64,000 nt of DNA, taken from contig JAZKEF010000017.1 in the NCBI GenBank assembly GCA_040387195.1, positions 186,001 through 250,000 of the forward strand, written 5' to 3'. A program made the translations under genes and the position numbers. Shown one piece after another: positions 17,160 through 25,639 of this stretch. Below the pieces are notes generated by a model. It worked only from the letters and a program-made list of their open reading frames with translations, did no database searches and was not told where the DNA came from. This DNA is from UKL13-3 sp040387195. GTDB lineage: Bacteria; Bacteroidota; Bacteroidia; UKL13-3. The first letter of the stretch is position 1, and every line of letters starts with the position of its first letter.

Positions 17160-17561
17160 ATGGCAACAAAGAAAAACACAAACGAAGAAGTTGTCCTAAA
17201 CGACTATGAATCAGTGATTATTTTCACTCCCGTACTCTCAGACGAGCAATTGAAAGATGCTCTGGCTAAGTACCGTAACATGATTATCGAAAACGGTGGA
17301 GAGATGGTTCATGAAGAAAACTGGGGCTTGACTAAATTGGCTTATCCAATTAACAAGAAAACCACAGGCTTTTACCATATTTATGAGTATAAAGCCAACA
17401 ACAGTTTTGTTTCAAAATTTGAACTAGCTTTCCGACGTGACGAGCGTATCATGCGTTTCCTCTCTACATCACTCGACAAACACGCAGTGATTTACAACCA
17501 GCGCAAGCGCAATGGCGAATTCAATCAATCTAAAAAAGACAAACAACAAGAAGGTAAGTAA
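17160..17561 (+). CDS. rpsF: 30S ribosomal protein S6
   Basis: 133 residues. YESVIIFTPVLSDEQLKDAL begins the ferredoxin-like fold, and ENWGLTKLAYPINKKTTGFYH carries the S6 signature. FRRDERIMRFLS completes it, with a charged Gln/Lys-rich tail. S6 pairs with S18 on the 30S platform. I place the start at 17160 (MATKKNTNEE) because the alternative ATG at 17133 lies inside the promoter -7 box. It is first in the conserved S6-S18-L9 operon, two bases before rpsR. Confidence 0.97.
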   Translation: MATKKNTNEEVVLNDYESVIIFTPVLSDEQLKDALAKYRNMIIENGGEMVHEENWGLTKLAYPINKKTTGFYHIYEYKANNSFVSKFELAFRRDERIMRFLSTSLDKHAVIYNQRKRNGEFNQSKKDKQQEGK

Positions 17562-17563
17562 TC

Positions 17564-17842
17564 ATGGCAGCACCAAACAAACAAATTAATCCGGCTATGG
17601 TGTTTAATACCACACCCGAGGTTCAACAAAAGAAAAAATACTGCCGTTTCAAAAAGAACGGAATCAAGTATATTGACTACAAGGATGGTAACTTCTTATT
17701 GAAGTTTGTGAACGAGCAAGGTAAAATTTTACCTCGCAGGTTGACTGGTACTTCATTGAAATACCAACGTAAAATTGCTTTGGCAGTTAAACGTGCCCGT
17801 CACTTGGCTATTCTTCCATACGTAGCAGATCAGTTAAAATAA
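17564..17842 (+). CDS. rpsR: 30S ribosomal protein S18
   Basis: 92 residues with the S18 core: KKKYCRFKKNGIKYIDYKD, then ILPRRLTGTSLKYQRKIALA and VKRARHLAILPYV. Binds S6 and 16S rRNA on the platform. The single Cys in YCRF is the remnant of the zinc-type S18 motif. It starts two bases after rpsF and is followed by a strong AAGGAGG ribosome binding site for rplI. Confidence 0.97.
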   Translation: MAAPNKQINPAMVFNTTPEVQQKKKYCRFKKNGIKYIDYKDGNFLLKFVNEQGKILPRRLTGTSLKYQRKIALAVKRARHLAILPYVADQLK

Positions 17843-17863
17843 TTTAGAAGGAGGAACAAACAG

Positions 17864-18304
17864 ATGAAAATCATTTTAAAAGAAAACCTGAAAAACGTAG
17901 GACAACAAGGTGATATCGTAACTGTGAAAGACGGATACGCTAACAACTTCCTGTTTCCCAAAGGTTATGCTATCATGGCAACTTCTTCAAACATCAAAGT
18001 TCTTGAAGAAAACAACCGTCAAGGTGCTTTGAAACGTACAAAATTGAAAACTGACGCAGAAGCAACAGCTGAAAAACTAAAAGACTTAACCATTACTATC
18101 GGTACAAAAGCCGGTGCTAACGATAAGATCTTCGGTTCGGTAACTCCGTTGCAGGTTGCACAAGCATTGAAAGTTCAAGGATATGATATCGACAGACGTA
18201 AAATCGAGTTGAACGATATCAAAACACTTGGATCTTACGAAGCTACATTAAACCTTCACCGCGATGTTGTAGTAAACATCAAAGTTGAAGTAGTTGCTGA
18301 GTAA
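17864..18304 (+). CDS. rplI: 50S ribosomal protein L9
   Basis: 146 residues. MKIILKENLKNVGQQGDIV and VKDGYANNFLFPKGYA form the N-terminal rRNA-binding domain with its Gly/Lys loop. A connecting helix (about 40-75) leads to the C-terminal domain ending VVVNIKVEVVAE. L9 sits near the L1 stalk and limits frameshifting. A near-perfect Shine-Dalgarno sequence, AAGGAGG at 17848-17854, precedes it, which is unusual in this phylum. Last gene of the operon, followed by a strong terminator. Confidence 0.97.
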   Translation: MKIILKENLKNVGQQGDIVTVKDGYANNFLFPKGYAIMATSSNIKVLEENNRQGALKRTKLKTDAEATAEKLKDLTITIGTKAGANDKIFGSVTPLQVAQALKVQGYDIDRRKIELNDIKTLGSYEATLNLHRDVVVNIKVEVVAE

Positions 18305-18327
18305 TACATAGAGATTGATTACCTGGT

Positions 18328-18366
18328 AAAAACCCGGTTCGTCACTTGACGGATCGGGTTTTTTTG
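18328..18366 (+). terminator. Intrinsic terminator of the rpsF-rpsR-rplI operon
   Basis: A 15-bp stem (AAAACCCGGTTCGTC with GACGGATCGGGTTTT, two G-T pairs) has loop ACTT and is followed by a T7 run. Confidence 0.95.
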
Positions 18367-18736
18367 TGGGGCGGGGAGCGTGGCTGTTAACTATTGGTAA
18401 AGAAAAATGCACCCACAGTAAAGTGCCAATGTCCCATGATGATTTGGAGGTGCAACAGCTACCGAATACAGTTGATAACAAAGAAAGCAACAGCGGAATA
18501 TAAGCGGGCATCCTAAGGAAACAAGTCAACATCAGCCCAAGTACATTCGTCACATCAGCCCCCACATTTGTCGCATTTACACCCTAAGAAACCTGAAACA
18601 CCTTCTATCTTTGCATTGCCAATCAATACCAAGCTGAAATTTGAAACAGTTCTGAATACTTAAATGTGGCCATGTATGCACTAAGTAGGATGGAAAAGAA
18701 CTACTCTAAAAATTTATTTAAATAACTATTACAATT
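18367..18736 (+). other. Non-coding gap with one candidate -7 box
   Basis: No supported coding frame lies in this 370-base stretch. TATCTTTG at 18606-18613 matches the -7 consensus on the plus strand but has no well-spaced -33 partner and lies 124 bases before the next gene, so it is a weak promoter candidate with a long leader. Nothing else structured was seen. Confidence 0.4.
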
Positions 18737-19195
18737 ATGAAAAAGTTACAATTTAAAGTAAGCATCAATGCACCTGTGGCCAAGATTTATGATGTAATGC
18801 TTGGCATTAGCAGTAAATCAACGTATGAAGAATGGACTTTCTTGTTTAACCCTACATCGACCTATGAAGGCAGTTGGGACAAGGGAACTAAAATGCTATT
18901 TATCGGAGTAGATGAGAAAGGAGAAAAGGGAGGTATGGTTTCCAGGATAGTTGAAAACATTCCCAATCGATTTGTTTCGATTCAACATTATGGTCTTGTT
19001 CAAGCTGAAAAGGAAATTACAGAAGGACCGGAAGTGGAAAAATGGGCGAACGGATTTGAGAACTATACCTTCGAAGAAAACAATGGCGCTGTGACCGTAA
19101 CGGTTGACTTAGATACCACTGAAGAGTTTTTAGATTATATGAACGAGACCTACCCAAAAGCACTCGATAAGTTGAAAGAACTTTGTGAAAAATAG
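18737..19195 (+). CDS. SRPBCC/START-like domain protein
   Basis: 152 residues forming one helix-grip (Bet v 1/SRPBCC) domain: KLQFKVSINAPVAKIYDVML at the start, the central strand pair GSWDKGTKMLFIGVDEKG, and a long C-terminal helix (FLDYMNETYPKALDKLKELCE). The family binds hydrophobic ligands or acts in stress responses (AHSA1, polyketide-cyclase types). No catalytic residues can be pointed to. Monocistronic. Confidence 0.8.
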   Translation: MKKLQFKVSINAPVAKIYDVMLGISSKSTYEEWTFLFNPTSTYEGSWDKGTKMLFIGVDEKGEKGGMVSRIVENIPNRFVSIQHYGLVQAEKEITEGPEVEKWANGFENYTFEENNGAVTVTVDLDTTEEFLDYMNETYPKALDKLKELCEK

Positions 19196-19495
19196 CAATT
19201 TTTAAAATTGCTTAAAAACACAAAGAAATATGCACGGTCTCTAGCAGCACTCCTGCCTGAAATTGACAGTTCCGTTTTAACATGAGTTTTGTTTCGTATT
19301 AAGTCCAGCGGTAGCCTGTATTGCTGCTCTGAAATCACCTGCTTCTAATTCCCGGAAACCAAGATGTTCTTGTCCTCTAGTGAAGGGGAAAATGAGCAGG
19401 GGACTTTGTGTTCCTCAATAAGATTATTTTTTTATTATTATTGAATGAGTAATTAGCACGGCTCATCGAATGCAACACTGTTATCCAGTACGCTG

Positions 19496-20134
19496 TTGGT
19501 TGATAAGAATATTATTCTGGTTAAAGATCTGTATGGTTCGATACCCAATAACTTTTTTGTGTTTACCGCTCCCTCCATGCCCGCAATGAGTGCAAGTGTT
19601 GTGCTTGATATTGTGTATTACGTTTGTGCGATTGTTTTTGTATCGGGAGTCGAAAGTATCTTGTGTTCATCCATGGCTGATAAACTTGCCGGTAATACCA
19701 GAACACCGTTTAATCCGGATAAAGAATTTTTTGGTCAGGGTTTGGTGCAAATTATCACACCAATGGTTCAAGGATTCCCGTGCACCGGTGCATTGGCCCG
19801 AACGGCAACAAGTATAAAAGCAGGTGCACAAACACCATTGGCAGAATATTTTAAGGCTATTCTGAAATTAACGCTTGCGTATTTTTTAGCTAAATACCTT
19901 GAACTTATTCCGATGGCTTGTATTGGTGGGATATTGGTGTGGGTGGCAAGCAATATGATTAAACCATCTGAAATAAAAGAGATAAAGCATCTGGGGAAAT
20001 TCGAATTCGCAATGATGTTGTACACAGCCGTAATGGTTCCACTTACGGATTTTTTAACAGGTGTGTTAACAGCCCTGATATTGTATGCAGCCGTTAAATA
20101 TGCCTTCAGAAGGAAAAGTCACCTGCTTAAATAG
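19496..20134 (+). pseudogene. SulP-family anion transporter, truncated at both ends
   Basis: The protein matches only the C-terminal membrane part of SulP/SLC26-type sulfate or bicarbonate transporters: SGVESILCSSMADKLAGNTR, FGQGLVQIITPMVQGFPCTG-ALARTATSIKAGA and IPMACIGGILVWVASNM are family hallmarks. Full members have about 500-550 residues with ten or more membrane helices plus a C-terminal STAS domain; here about 210 residues remain, with no STAS. The frame is open back to about 19457 (NATLLSSTLL precedes the TTG at 19496), then stops, and no N-terminal half is found upstream. It lies before bestrophin and carbonic anhydrase, suggesting the original cluster handled bicarbonate. Probably non-functional. 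Confidence 0.8.
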
Positions 20135-20329
20135 TTGAGTGCTCTGAATAATGAGATGGAAGGAATGATGTCGTATGTAAGTGCCATTTTTAATGGTGGA
20201 ATAGGGTGCTTTGATACAAAAAAACAAAGAGATAACAAGTGATGTTATGTGTGTATTTAATAGATCATTTTAAATAATTGAATGAGTTAACGTTTTCTGA
20301 TTTTTATATTTAGTACTAATTTACCAGCC

Positions 20330-21223
20330 ATGCTGCTTACTCAAACGATACCTGCATCCTATATCCTAAACAAGGTTAAGTATGACCTTATTTATGTTTT
20401 GATTGTTTCATTGTTTGTTCTCTTTATTACAGAACGTTATAAAGAAATGTTGCCGGAAATGCCTTTAACAATTCCTGCCTTCATTGGAACGGCAATATCC
20501 GTTCTGCTTTCGTTTAAATTGAGTCAGTCATATGACCGCTGGTGGGAGGCCCGAAAGGTGTGGGGAGCCATTGTGAATGATTCCCGCAGTTTCGTTATTC
20601 AATTGCAAACATTAACAGCAAGGGGAAACAACACGATTATTAAAAAAGTTGCATTCAGGCAAATTGCATGGTGTTATTCTTTGGGGCAATCTCTGAGGGG
20701 ATTGGACCCTACAGAAAATCTGGAAAAATTCATTTCTCCCGAAGACCTTGCGGAATTAGAGCAACACACGAATAAACCCTTGGCACTAATTGGTATGCAT
20801 GCGATTGATATTCAGGGCCTGAAAGAAAATGGCCAATTGGAGATATTCTCCCAACTACAATTGGACGATACGCTTGTGCGGCTGTGTGATTCACAAGGGA
20901 AAGCTGAAAGAATAAAAACAACGGTATTTCCGGTTACCTACCGACTCTTTCTGCATGGGATCATCTATTTATTTATTGTTACCCTTTCTGTTGCACTGAG
21001 GGATGTTGCCGGTTACTTTGAAATCCCCCTCTTACTTTTAATATCGGGAGCATTTTTGTTATTGGAAAAATCGGCAACACATATGCAGGATCCATTTGAG
21101 AACAGGCCAACAGATACGGCCATGACTGCGATAGCAAGAACTATTGAAATTAATATTAAACAACTGTTGAAGGAATCAGATATACCTTTGCCACATCAAC
21201 CCGGAAAGTTTTACTTATTATAA
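20330..21223 (+). CDS. Bestrophin-family anion channel
   Basis: 297 residues of the bestrophin/UPF0187 family, pentameric anion channels in the cytoplasmic membrane. Helix LIYVLIVSLFVLFITERY (about 20-37) and the hallmark SFKLSQSYDRWWEARKVWG followed by AIVNDSR (about 64-90) are clear. Another helix pair lies near residues 205-245. Bacterial and plastid homologues conduct chloride or bicarbonate (thylakoid bestrophins feed bicarbonate to carbonic anhydrase). The carbonic anhydrase gene begins 15 bases after the stop, so the pair is an operon and bicarbonate transport is the natural inference. Confidence 0.88.
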   Translation: MLLTQTIPASYILNKVKYDLIYVLIVSLFVLFITERYKEMLPEMPLTIPAFIGTAISVLLSFKLSQSYDRWWEARKVWGAIVNDSRSFVIQLQTLTARGNNTIIKKVAFRQIAWCYSLGQSLRGLDPTENLEKFISPEDLAELEQHTNKPLALIGMHAIDIQGLKENGQLEIFSQLQLDDTLVRLCDSQGKAERIKTTVFPVTYRLFLHGIIYLFIVTLSVALRDVAGYFEIPLLLLISGAFLLLEKSATHMQDPFENRPTDTAMTAIARTIEINIKQLLKESDIPLPHQPGKFYLL

Positions 21224-21237
21224 ATCAAATCTGAAAA

Positions 21238-21897
21238 ATGAAAACGTTAACAAAAGAAATGCAAGCAGCTATTACTCCTTCAATGGCTTTAGATTTATTA
21301 ACAGAAGGGAACAAACGGTTTATTAACAATCTAAAAGTGAACCGCAATCTGTTGCAACAAGCAAATGAGACCTCGGATGGACAGCATCCGTTTGCCGTTA
21401 TTTTAAGTTGCATTGATAGCCGAACTTCCGCGGAGTTAATTTTTGACCAGGGATTGGGTGACATTTTTAGCGTGCGGATAGCAGGTAACATTATCAATGA
21501 GGATATCTTGGGAAGTATGGAATTTGCCTGCAAAGTGGCAGGGTCAAAGATTATTGTGGTATTAGGGCATAGTAAATGCGGAGCGGTAAAAGGAGCTTGC
21601 GACCATGTAGAAATGGGAAACTTAACGGCTCTGTTAACCAAAATACGACCTGCAGTTGATGATGAAACACTCACAAAAGAAAATAGAAACTCTACGAATG
21701 CCATTTTTGTTGAAAATGTGGCCGCCATTAACGTTAAGCGCACAGTTAAGTCGATTATGGAGCGCAGTCCGATTTTAAAAGAGATGATTGAAAGTGGACA
21801 AATTGGAATTGCAGGAGGGATACATGATATTACAACAGGTGAAGTTTCATTTTATTCTGAGACTATAAATCTGGGTTCTCAACGGGTAAATAATTGA
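21238..21897 (+). CDS. Beta-class carbonic anhydrase
   Basis: 219 residues. Interconverts CO2 and bicarbonate. The zinc and catalytic residues are visible: C58-I-D60-S-R62 and H111-S-K-C114-G. IFSVRIAGNIINEDILGSMEFA follows as in the family. There is no signal peptide, so it is cytoplasmic. It lies 15 bases after the bestrophin gene and close to a SulP remnant, forming a bicarbonate uptake or equilibration unit. Length is normal. The dinuclear zinc state is inferred. Confidence 0.95.
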   Translation: MKTLTKEMQAAITPSMALDLLTEGNKRFINNLKVNRNLLQQANETSDGQHPFAVILSCIDSRTSAELIFDQGLGDIFSVRIAGNIINEDILGSMEFACKVAGSKIIVVLGHSKCGAVKGACDHVEMGNLTALLTKIRPAVDDETLTKENRNSTNAIFVENVAAINVKRTVKSIMERSPILKEMIESGQIGIAGGIHDITTGEVSFYSETINLGSQRVNN

Positions 21898-22187
21898 TTT
21901 TAAGTACTCGCAGCGCACTTGTTTTACAGTACATCCATTCGGATTCTTACCAAACGTTCTTCGGAAAGGTGAGCAGATGTGTAATATCCTACAGAGTTGT
22001 TAAGGTTTCATGATTCCCCCGGGAAATCTAAACACATCATTTCATGAAAATATCAAGAATGATATAAGTCCGTTTGATGATTTGGATATATACCATAGCG
22101 CCCATACATTTGGTAAAGGATGCACATTTGCATCCTTTAACATCCAATTAGGCGGTTAAAGGACTCAAAAGTTGCGCCTATATACAA
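21898..22187. other. Non-coding gap with two hairpins before the cassette-like gene
   Basis: No supported gene. AAAGGATGCA-CATT-TGCATCCTTT at 22115-22138 is a perfect 10-bp hairpin without a T run. CGCCTA (22175-22180) pairs with TAGGCG (22190-22195) just before the next gene; its second arm overlaps the core-site-like GTTAGGC at 22188-22194 and may be the remnant of an earlier recombination site. Confidence 0.5.
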
Positions 22188-22202
22188 GTTAGGCGTAATA
22201 TT

Positions 22203-22886
22203 ATGACAAAACAGAAACTATTATATTTAGTCCTTAGTTTGATTCTTTTCCTACTTGGATTTTTTATCATTAAGACATCTCAACTGTATAAAGAGAACTC
22301 CGAATTGAAAACTTTGTTAGCTAAGACAATTACTCCAATTGATTTGGCTAATTGGGAAATGCATGGAGCCTTCATCCGAATAAAAGACATTGGTTATAGA
22401 AGTGAATCTCCCGAGTATATAGAGAGATCGGAAAGAGTTGATTCTTTGTACAAACTTTTTCATTTCAATCCGGACGTAGACTCGACAACAATAATATCAT
22501 TAGTAAAGAGCAAACTTCTACTACATGATACACTGCAAAAATACTTTGGCACTTACCCAATATGCGAGGATGGAATAGTCACAATGATGACTAATCAATT
22601 TTTCAGCCACGACAATCATTATCATTATGGAGACACTGTGAAATTTATCTTTTTAATGAATCAACATCTGATTGGGAACTCATATGAAATAGTTGACTTT
22701 GACAACAGAGATATTGCTTCAGTAGACAATAATAATATCACGTATAACATTCCCACACAAAGACTCATCACCAATGCAGACTTGCCTAAGGAGGTTAAGT
22801 TTAAATACAAGGTTATTGTGAGAAATACTTATTCTAATACGTTGGACACATTGAACTATTGGACTACATATATTGTCGACAAATAG
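22203..22886 (+). CDS. Hypothetical membrane-anchored protein (cassette-like)
   Basis: 227 residues not recognised as any family. An N-terminal membrane anchor (YLVLSLILFLLGFFIIKT, about 8-25) is followed by a short coiled coil (LYKENSELKTLLAK) and an extracytoplasmic region rich in Asp, Asn and aromatic residues, ending in an Ig-like strand pattern (KYKVIVRNTYSNTLDTLNYW). The ATG lies eight bases after a GTTAGGC core-like site, and the 3' flank begins TACGCCTAAC, its exact complement, as in an integron cassette. A+T is higher than in neighbouring genes, suggesting transfer. Confidence 0.7.
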   Translation: MTKQKLLYLVLSLILFLLGFFIIKTSQLYKENSELKTLLAKTITPIDLANWEMHGAFIRIKDIGYRSESPEYIERSERVDSLYKLFHFNPDVDSTTIISLVKSKLLLHDTLQKYFGTYPICEDGIVTMMTNQFFSHDNHYHYGDTVKFIFLMNQHLIGNSYEIVDFDNRDIASVDNNNITYNIPTQRLITNADLPKEVKFKYKVIVRNTYSNTLDTLNYWTTYIVDK

Positions 22887-22895
22887 AAATACTAC

Positions 22896-23028
22896 GCCTA
22901 ACAGCGCCCAGCCACTATTGCCGTTAGTTCGTTAAGTTCTAGTTTTCAGTTTCCGCAGTTTTATTATCTTAGCCTGACAATTAAACACTCCGCAAACGGC
23001 AACAGCGGCTGGCCGCGGAACGTTATAG
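22896..23028 (+). mobile_element. Integron attC-like recombination site
   Basis: GCCTAAC (22896-22902, matching RYYYAAC) begins a large imperfect hairpin. Positions 22903-22925 pair with 22995-23017 at 19 of 23 positions, with mismatches and extra bases (23018-23021) on one side only, and a 69-base terminal loop. The site ends GTTATAG (23022-23028), a near match to GTTRRRY. The start of the preceding cassette, GTTAGGCGTA at 22188-22197, is the exact complement of TACGCCTAAC at 22893-22902, as expected when a circular cassette inserts by cutting inside its attC. Total length of 133 bases fits known attC sites. No integrase gene is in the window. Confidence 0.6.
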
Positions 23029-23039
23029 GACAACCCACA

Positions 23040-23561
23040 ATGAAACAACAAATTAGCTTTTACACATTCATTCTTCTTTTGGCAACTATGTTATCTGGTT
23101 GTTTGGGTGCCGGAACACATGGTTCCTTAAAAGGTTATAGATACCCTACAACAAAACAGAAATTGGATAGTGCCGTAATGTTCGTGATAAAAAACAATCC
23201 TAACATTTATCGTGATACGAATAATGTAAATTATATCATAGACCAGACTAATGGGAAAAACGACACTGTTATTGATAACTATTACAATGATGGTAAAAGC
23301 TATTTGACGATTAAAATTAAAACAGACAAGGGACAAAATGAATATACCTTTCGCTATGATGGTGGTGAGAAAGACTGGAAAACAGCAACAACAGCTGGGA
23401 TTTTTATTTGCTACGCTTATAACGAGTTAGGGAAAGGTGGTAACGAAAGTAACGGAGGTGTTGACAGCAAAACGTTGCAATATTTAACAGACGTTTTTGA
23501 AAAAGAACTTGTACATAAAATCGACACACAATTGAACCTGACTCACAGTGAAACTGAATAG
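23040..23561 (+). CDS. Hypothetical lipoprotein (cassette-like)
   Basis: 173 residues, family not recognised. The signal ends LSGCLGAG with the lipidated Cys at about 21. The mature part is small and polar, with VMFVIKNNPNIYRD and KSYLTIKIKTDKGQNEYTFRY suggesting a mixed alpha/beta domain, and ends in a helical tail. The ATG is 12 bases after the GTTATAG end of the attC-like site, the typical tight spacing of cassette genes. No attC-like site follows this gene, so it may be a fixed or decayed cassette. Confidence 0.7.
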   Translation: MKQQISFYTFILLLATMLSGCLGAGTHGSLKGYRYPTTKQKLDSAVMFVIKNNPNIYRDTNNVNYIIDQTNGKNDTVIDNYYNDGKSYLTIKIKTDKGQNEYTFRYDGGEKDWKTATTAGIFICYAYNELGKGGNESNGGVDSKTLQYLTDVFEKELVHKIDTQLNLTHSETE

Positions 23562-23591
23562 AAAACCCGCCCAAAACTATCAAAAGAACTT

Positions 23592-23981
23592 ATGATAACA
23601 ACAGACAATGCAACGTTTTTTGCTCCCGAACTGCACATTCCCAATGGGACAACCAACATAGATTTTTACTTAAATTTCGGAGCAACTGAAAACTTTTGTT
23701 TTCGTAACGATGACGACAGTATTCACGTGGCTGAATTGGAAATAGATGGAGCAATTTTTCACGTGCATGAAACCATGCGGGACGCTCTTGAACCACTAAG
23801 TGCAAAAGGAGTAACTTCGGTTATCGGTTTATTTGTTACGGATGTGGAGGCAGTAATGCAAAAGGCGATGCAGGCAGGAGCAACGGAAATTAATCCTACA
23901 ACAGACCACGATTATGGGTACAGACAAGGAATGTTTAAAGACCCTTTTGGACACTATTGGCAAATACAAAAGAAACTATAA
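23592..23981 (+). CDS. VOC/glyoxalase-fold protein (PhnB-like)
   Basis: 129 residues in the two-fold beta-alpha-beta-beta-beta pattern of the vicinal oxygen chelate superfamily. LHIPNGTTNIDFYLNFGATE opens module one, AELEIDGAIFHVHE supplies its metal-side strand, and the end DHDYGYRQGMFKDPFGHYWQIQ is the hallmark PFGHxWxI close of PhnB-like proteins. Function of this branch is usually unknown (often labelled bleomycin resistance-like). Monocistronic between orphan genes. Confidence 0.88.
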   Translation: MITTDNATFFAPELHIPNGTTNIDFYLNFGATENFCFRNDDDSIHVAELEIDGAIFHVHETMRDALEPLSAKGVTSVIGLFVTDVEAVMQKAMQAGATEINPTTDHDYGYRQGMFKDPFGHYWQIQKKL

Positions 23982-24027
23982 CGGTTAGTCATTATGAAGT
24001 ATATTCAATTACGAAACACCATTCATT

Positions 24028-24729
24028 ATGAAAGAACTTGAAGATGCAGCTTGGTTTCCTCCATTATTCAGAAATTTCCAAACAGCATTCATCGGTTTTG
24101 TTGTGACCAGGTTTAATTTCTACACAACATTTTTGGAGTATCTTCAGGGATTGTCACTTGAAAAAAGAACGATGACAGATCTTTGTTCCGGAAGCGGGGA
24201 GCCTGCTATCAGTATTTTTAAGCAAAGCCGGTGTTTCAGCAGCCTTGTGCTTACCGATAAATACCCGAACGTAATGCAATCGAAAATGGATAGGGTTTCC
24301 TACTCTACACAAACTATCGATGTGCTTAAGATGGAATTTGAAGAAGGAACCTGTTATACCATGTTTAATTCCTTCCACCATTTTACAGATAAAGAGAAAC
24401 GGCATATTGTTACCAAAATGCAGGCAAGCAGTGCGGGTGGCTTTTTTGTTGAAGTACTTGAACCAACAGTTATCTGCTTTTTAAAAGTACTTTTGATGAC
24501 CACAGTGGGGAATTTACTGCTCACTCCATTTGTGCATCCCTTTTCTGTGAAACGCATTTTTTTTACGTATATCATTCCTGTTAACATTTTTACCATAACC
24601 ACAGATGGACTGATATCGGTTTTAAAATCGCGTTCGGTCAAACAATACCGCAGGTTATTTCCTGAACAATCCATAAAAATATTGAGACTCAAAAGCGCGA
24701 TGGGCGCTATTATTGTTATTCATATTTAA
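24028..24729 (+). CDS. SAM-dependent methyltransferase-like protein
   Basis: 233 residues with a class I methyltransferase core: motif I DLCSGSGEPAIS (about 51-62) binds S-adenosylmethionine, VLTDKYPN follows as motif II, and MFNSFHHFTDKEK is the post-II/III loop. The C-terminal half carries two hydrophobic segments (FLKVLLMTTVGNLLLTPFV and RIFFTYIIPVNIF), so the enzyme is probably membrane-associated and acts on a lipid or quinone. The UbiA prenyltransferase gene starts seven bases after its stop, which favours joint action on an aromatic or quinone-like substrate. Confidence 0.72.
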   Translation: MKELEDAAWFPPLFRNFQTAFIGFVVTRFNFYTTFLEYLQGLSLEKRTMTDLCSGSGEPAISIFKQSRCFSSLVLTDKYPNVMQSKMDRVSYSTQTIDVLKMEFEEGTCYTMFNSFHHFTDKEKRHIVTKMQASSAGGFFVEVLEPTVICFLKVLLMTTVGNLLLTPFVHPFSVKRIFFTYIIPVNIFTITTDGLISVLKSRSVKQYRRLFPEQSIKILRLKSAMGAIIVIHI

Positions 24730-24736
24730 CACGTAC

Positions 24737-25639
24737 ATGAAAGCTCTGACCATCCTTTGGAAATTTAGCCGACCACATACCATTATTGGTAGCATCATCA
24801 GCATATTTACGTTGTATACCATTGTATCCAGGCAACAAGGGAATGAAGACTTGTTGCTGTTAACAATCGCTATCATTATTGGTATAACCTGTAATGTTTT
24901 TATTGTGGGCATCAACCAAATTGCCGATGTTGGTATTGATAGGATTAATAAACCGATGCTGCCCATTCCGGCCGGAGTATTAAGTGTGGATGAGGCTAAA
25001 CTCATTGTTGGAGCTTCGCTTTTGATCTGTTTAGGCCTGGCGTTATTCCTGAGCCCTTATTTATTTGCCATTATTCTGTTGGCCACAACCATTGGCTGGG
25101 CCTATTCCATGCCACCATTTTATTTAAAACAGCACCATATTACAGCAGCTTTAGCCATTACCACAGTAAGGGGACTATTACTAAACGCGGGTGGGTTTCT
25201 TGTATTCAATTATTTGATGAACAACTCGATTGAAATGCCACTGAATATCAAAATCCTTACCCTGTTCGTCATTATATTCACTGTGGTTATTTCCTGGTTT
25301 AAAGATTTACCCGATATAAAAGGTGATGCCCAATACCATATTCAAACCTTCGCTATTCTGTATTCGCCAAAGGCTGCTTTGATCATGGGACACGTGCTGG
25401 TTGGCGGAGCTTACCTGTTTACCATCTATATCAAATACCTCAATTATGTTCTTTCGGCTATACCCACTTTTGAAACCAAAGTATTGCTATACGGACATAT
25501 GGTATTGCTCGTGCTTTTTGTGTTCAATGCTTTTTCCATTAAACTCCATGACCATTCCTCAGTTCAAAAATTTTACAAACGTTTCTGGTGGTTTTTCTTT
25601 GCCGAGTATTTGGTGTATCTTATTGCATATTCCTTTTAA
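24737..25639 (+). CDS. UbiA-family prenyltransferase (homogentisate-type)
   Basis: Integral membrane prenyltransferase of 300 residues. The first Asp-rich motif NQIADVGIDRINKP (60-73) has the NQxxDxxxDxxNKP form typical of homogentisate phytyl/solanesyl transferases; the second, DLPDIKGD, lies near 192. Eight to nine membrane helices are apparent. These enzymes attach an isoprenoid chain to an aromatic ring in making tocopherol, plastoquinone or related compounds. I place the start at 24737 (MKALTILWKFSRPH), after the methyltransferase stop, rather than at an in-frame ATG at 24713 that overlaps it. Product not determined. Confidence 0.85.
   Translation: MKALTILWKFSRPHTIIGSIISIFTLYTIVSRQQGNEDLLLLTIAIIIGITCNVFIVGINQIADVGIDRINKPMLPIPAGVLSVDEAKLIVGASLLICLGLALFLSPYLFAIILLATTIGWAYSMPPFYLKQHHITAALAITTVRGLLLNAGGFLVFNYLMNNSIEMPLNIKILTLFVIIFTVVISWFKDLPDIKGDAQYHIQTFAILYSPKAALIMGHVLVGGAYLFTIYIKYLNYVLSAIPTFETKVLLYGHMVLLVLFVFNAFSIKLHDHSSVQKFYKRFWWFFFAEYLVYLIAYSF

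Noticed and set aside
19196..19456. N-terminal half of the SulP transporter in another frame
   Set aside because: Translation of the frames by eye gives no membrane helices or SulP motifs, so the missing half is deleted rather than frameshifted.
23562..23591. A second attC-like site after the lipoprotein gene at 23040
   Set aside because: CCCGCCCAAAAC looks faintly like an inverse core, but no hairpin or GTTRRRY end follows before the VOC gene.
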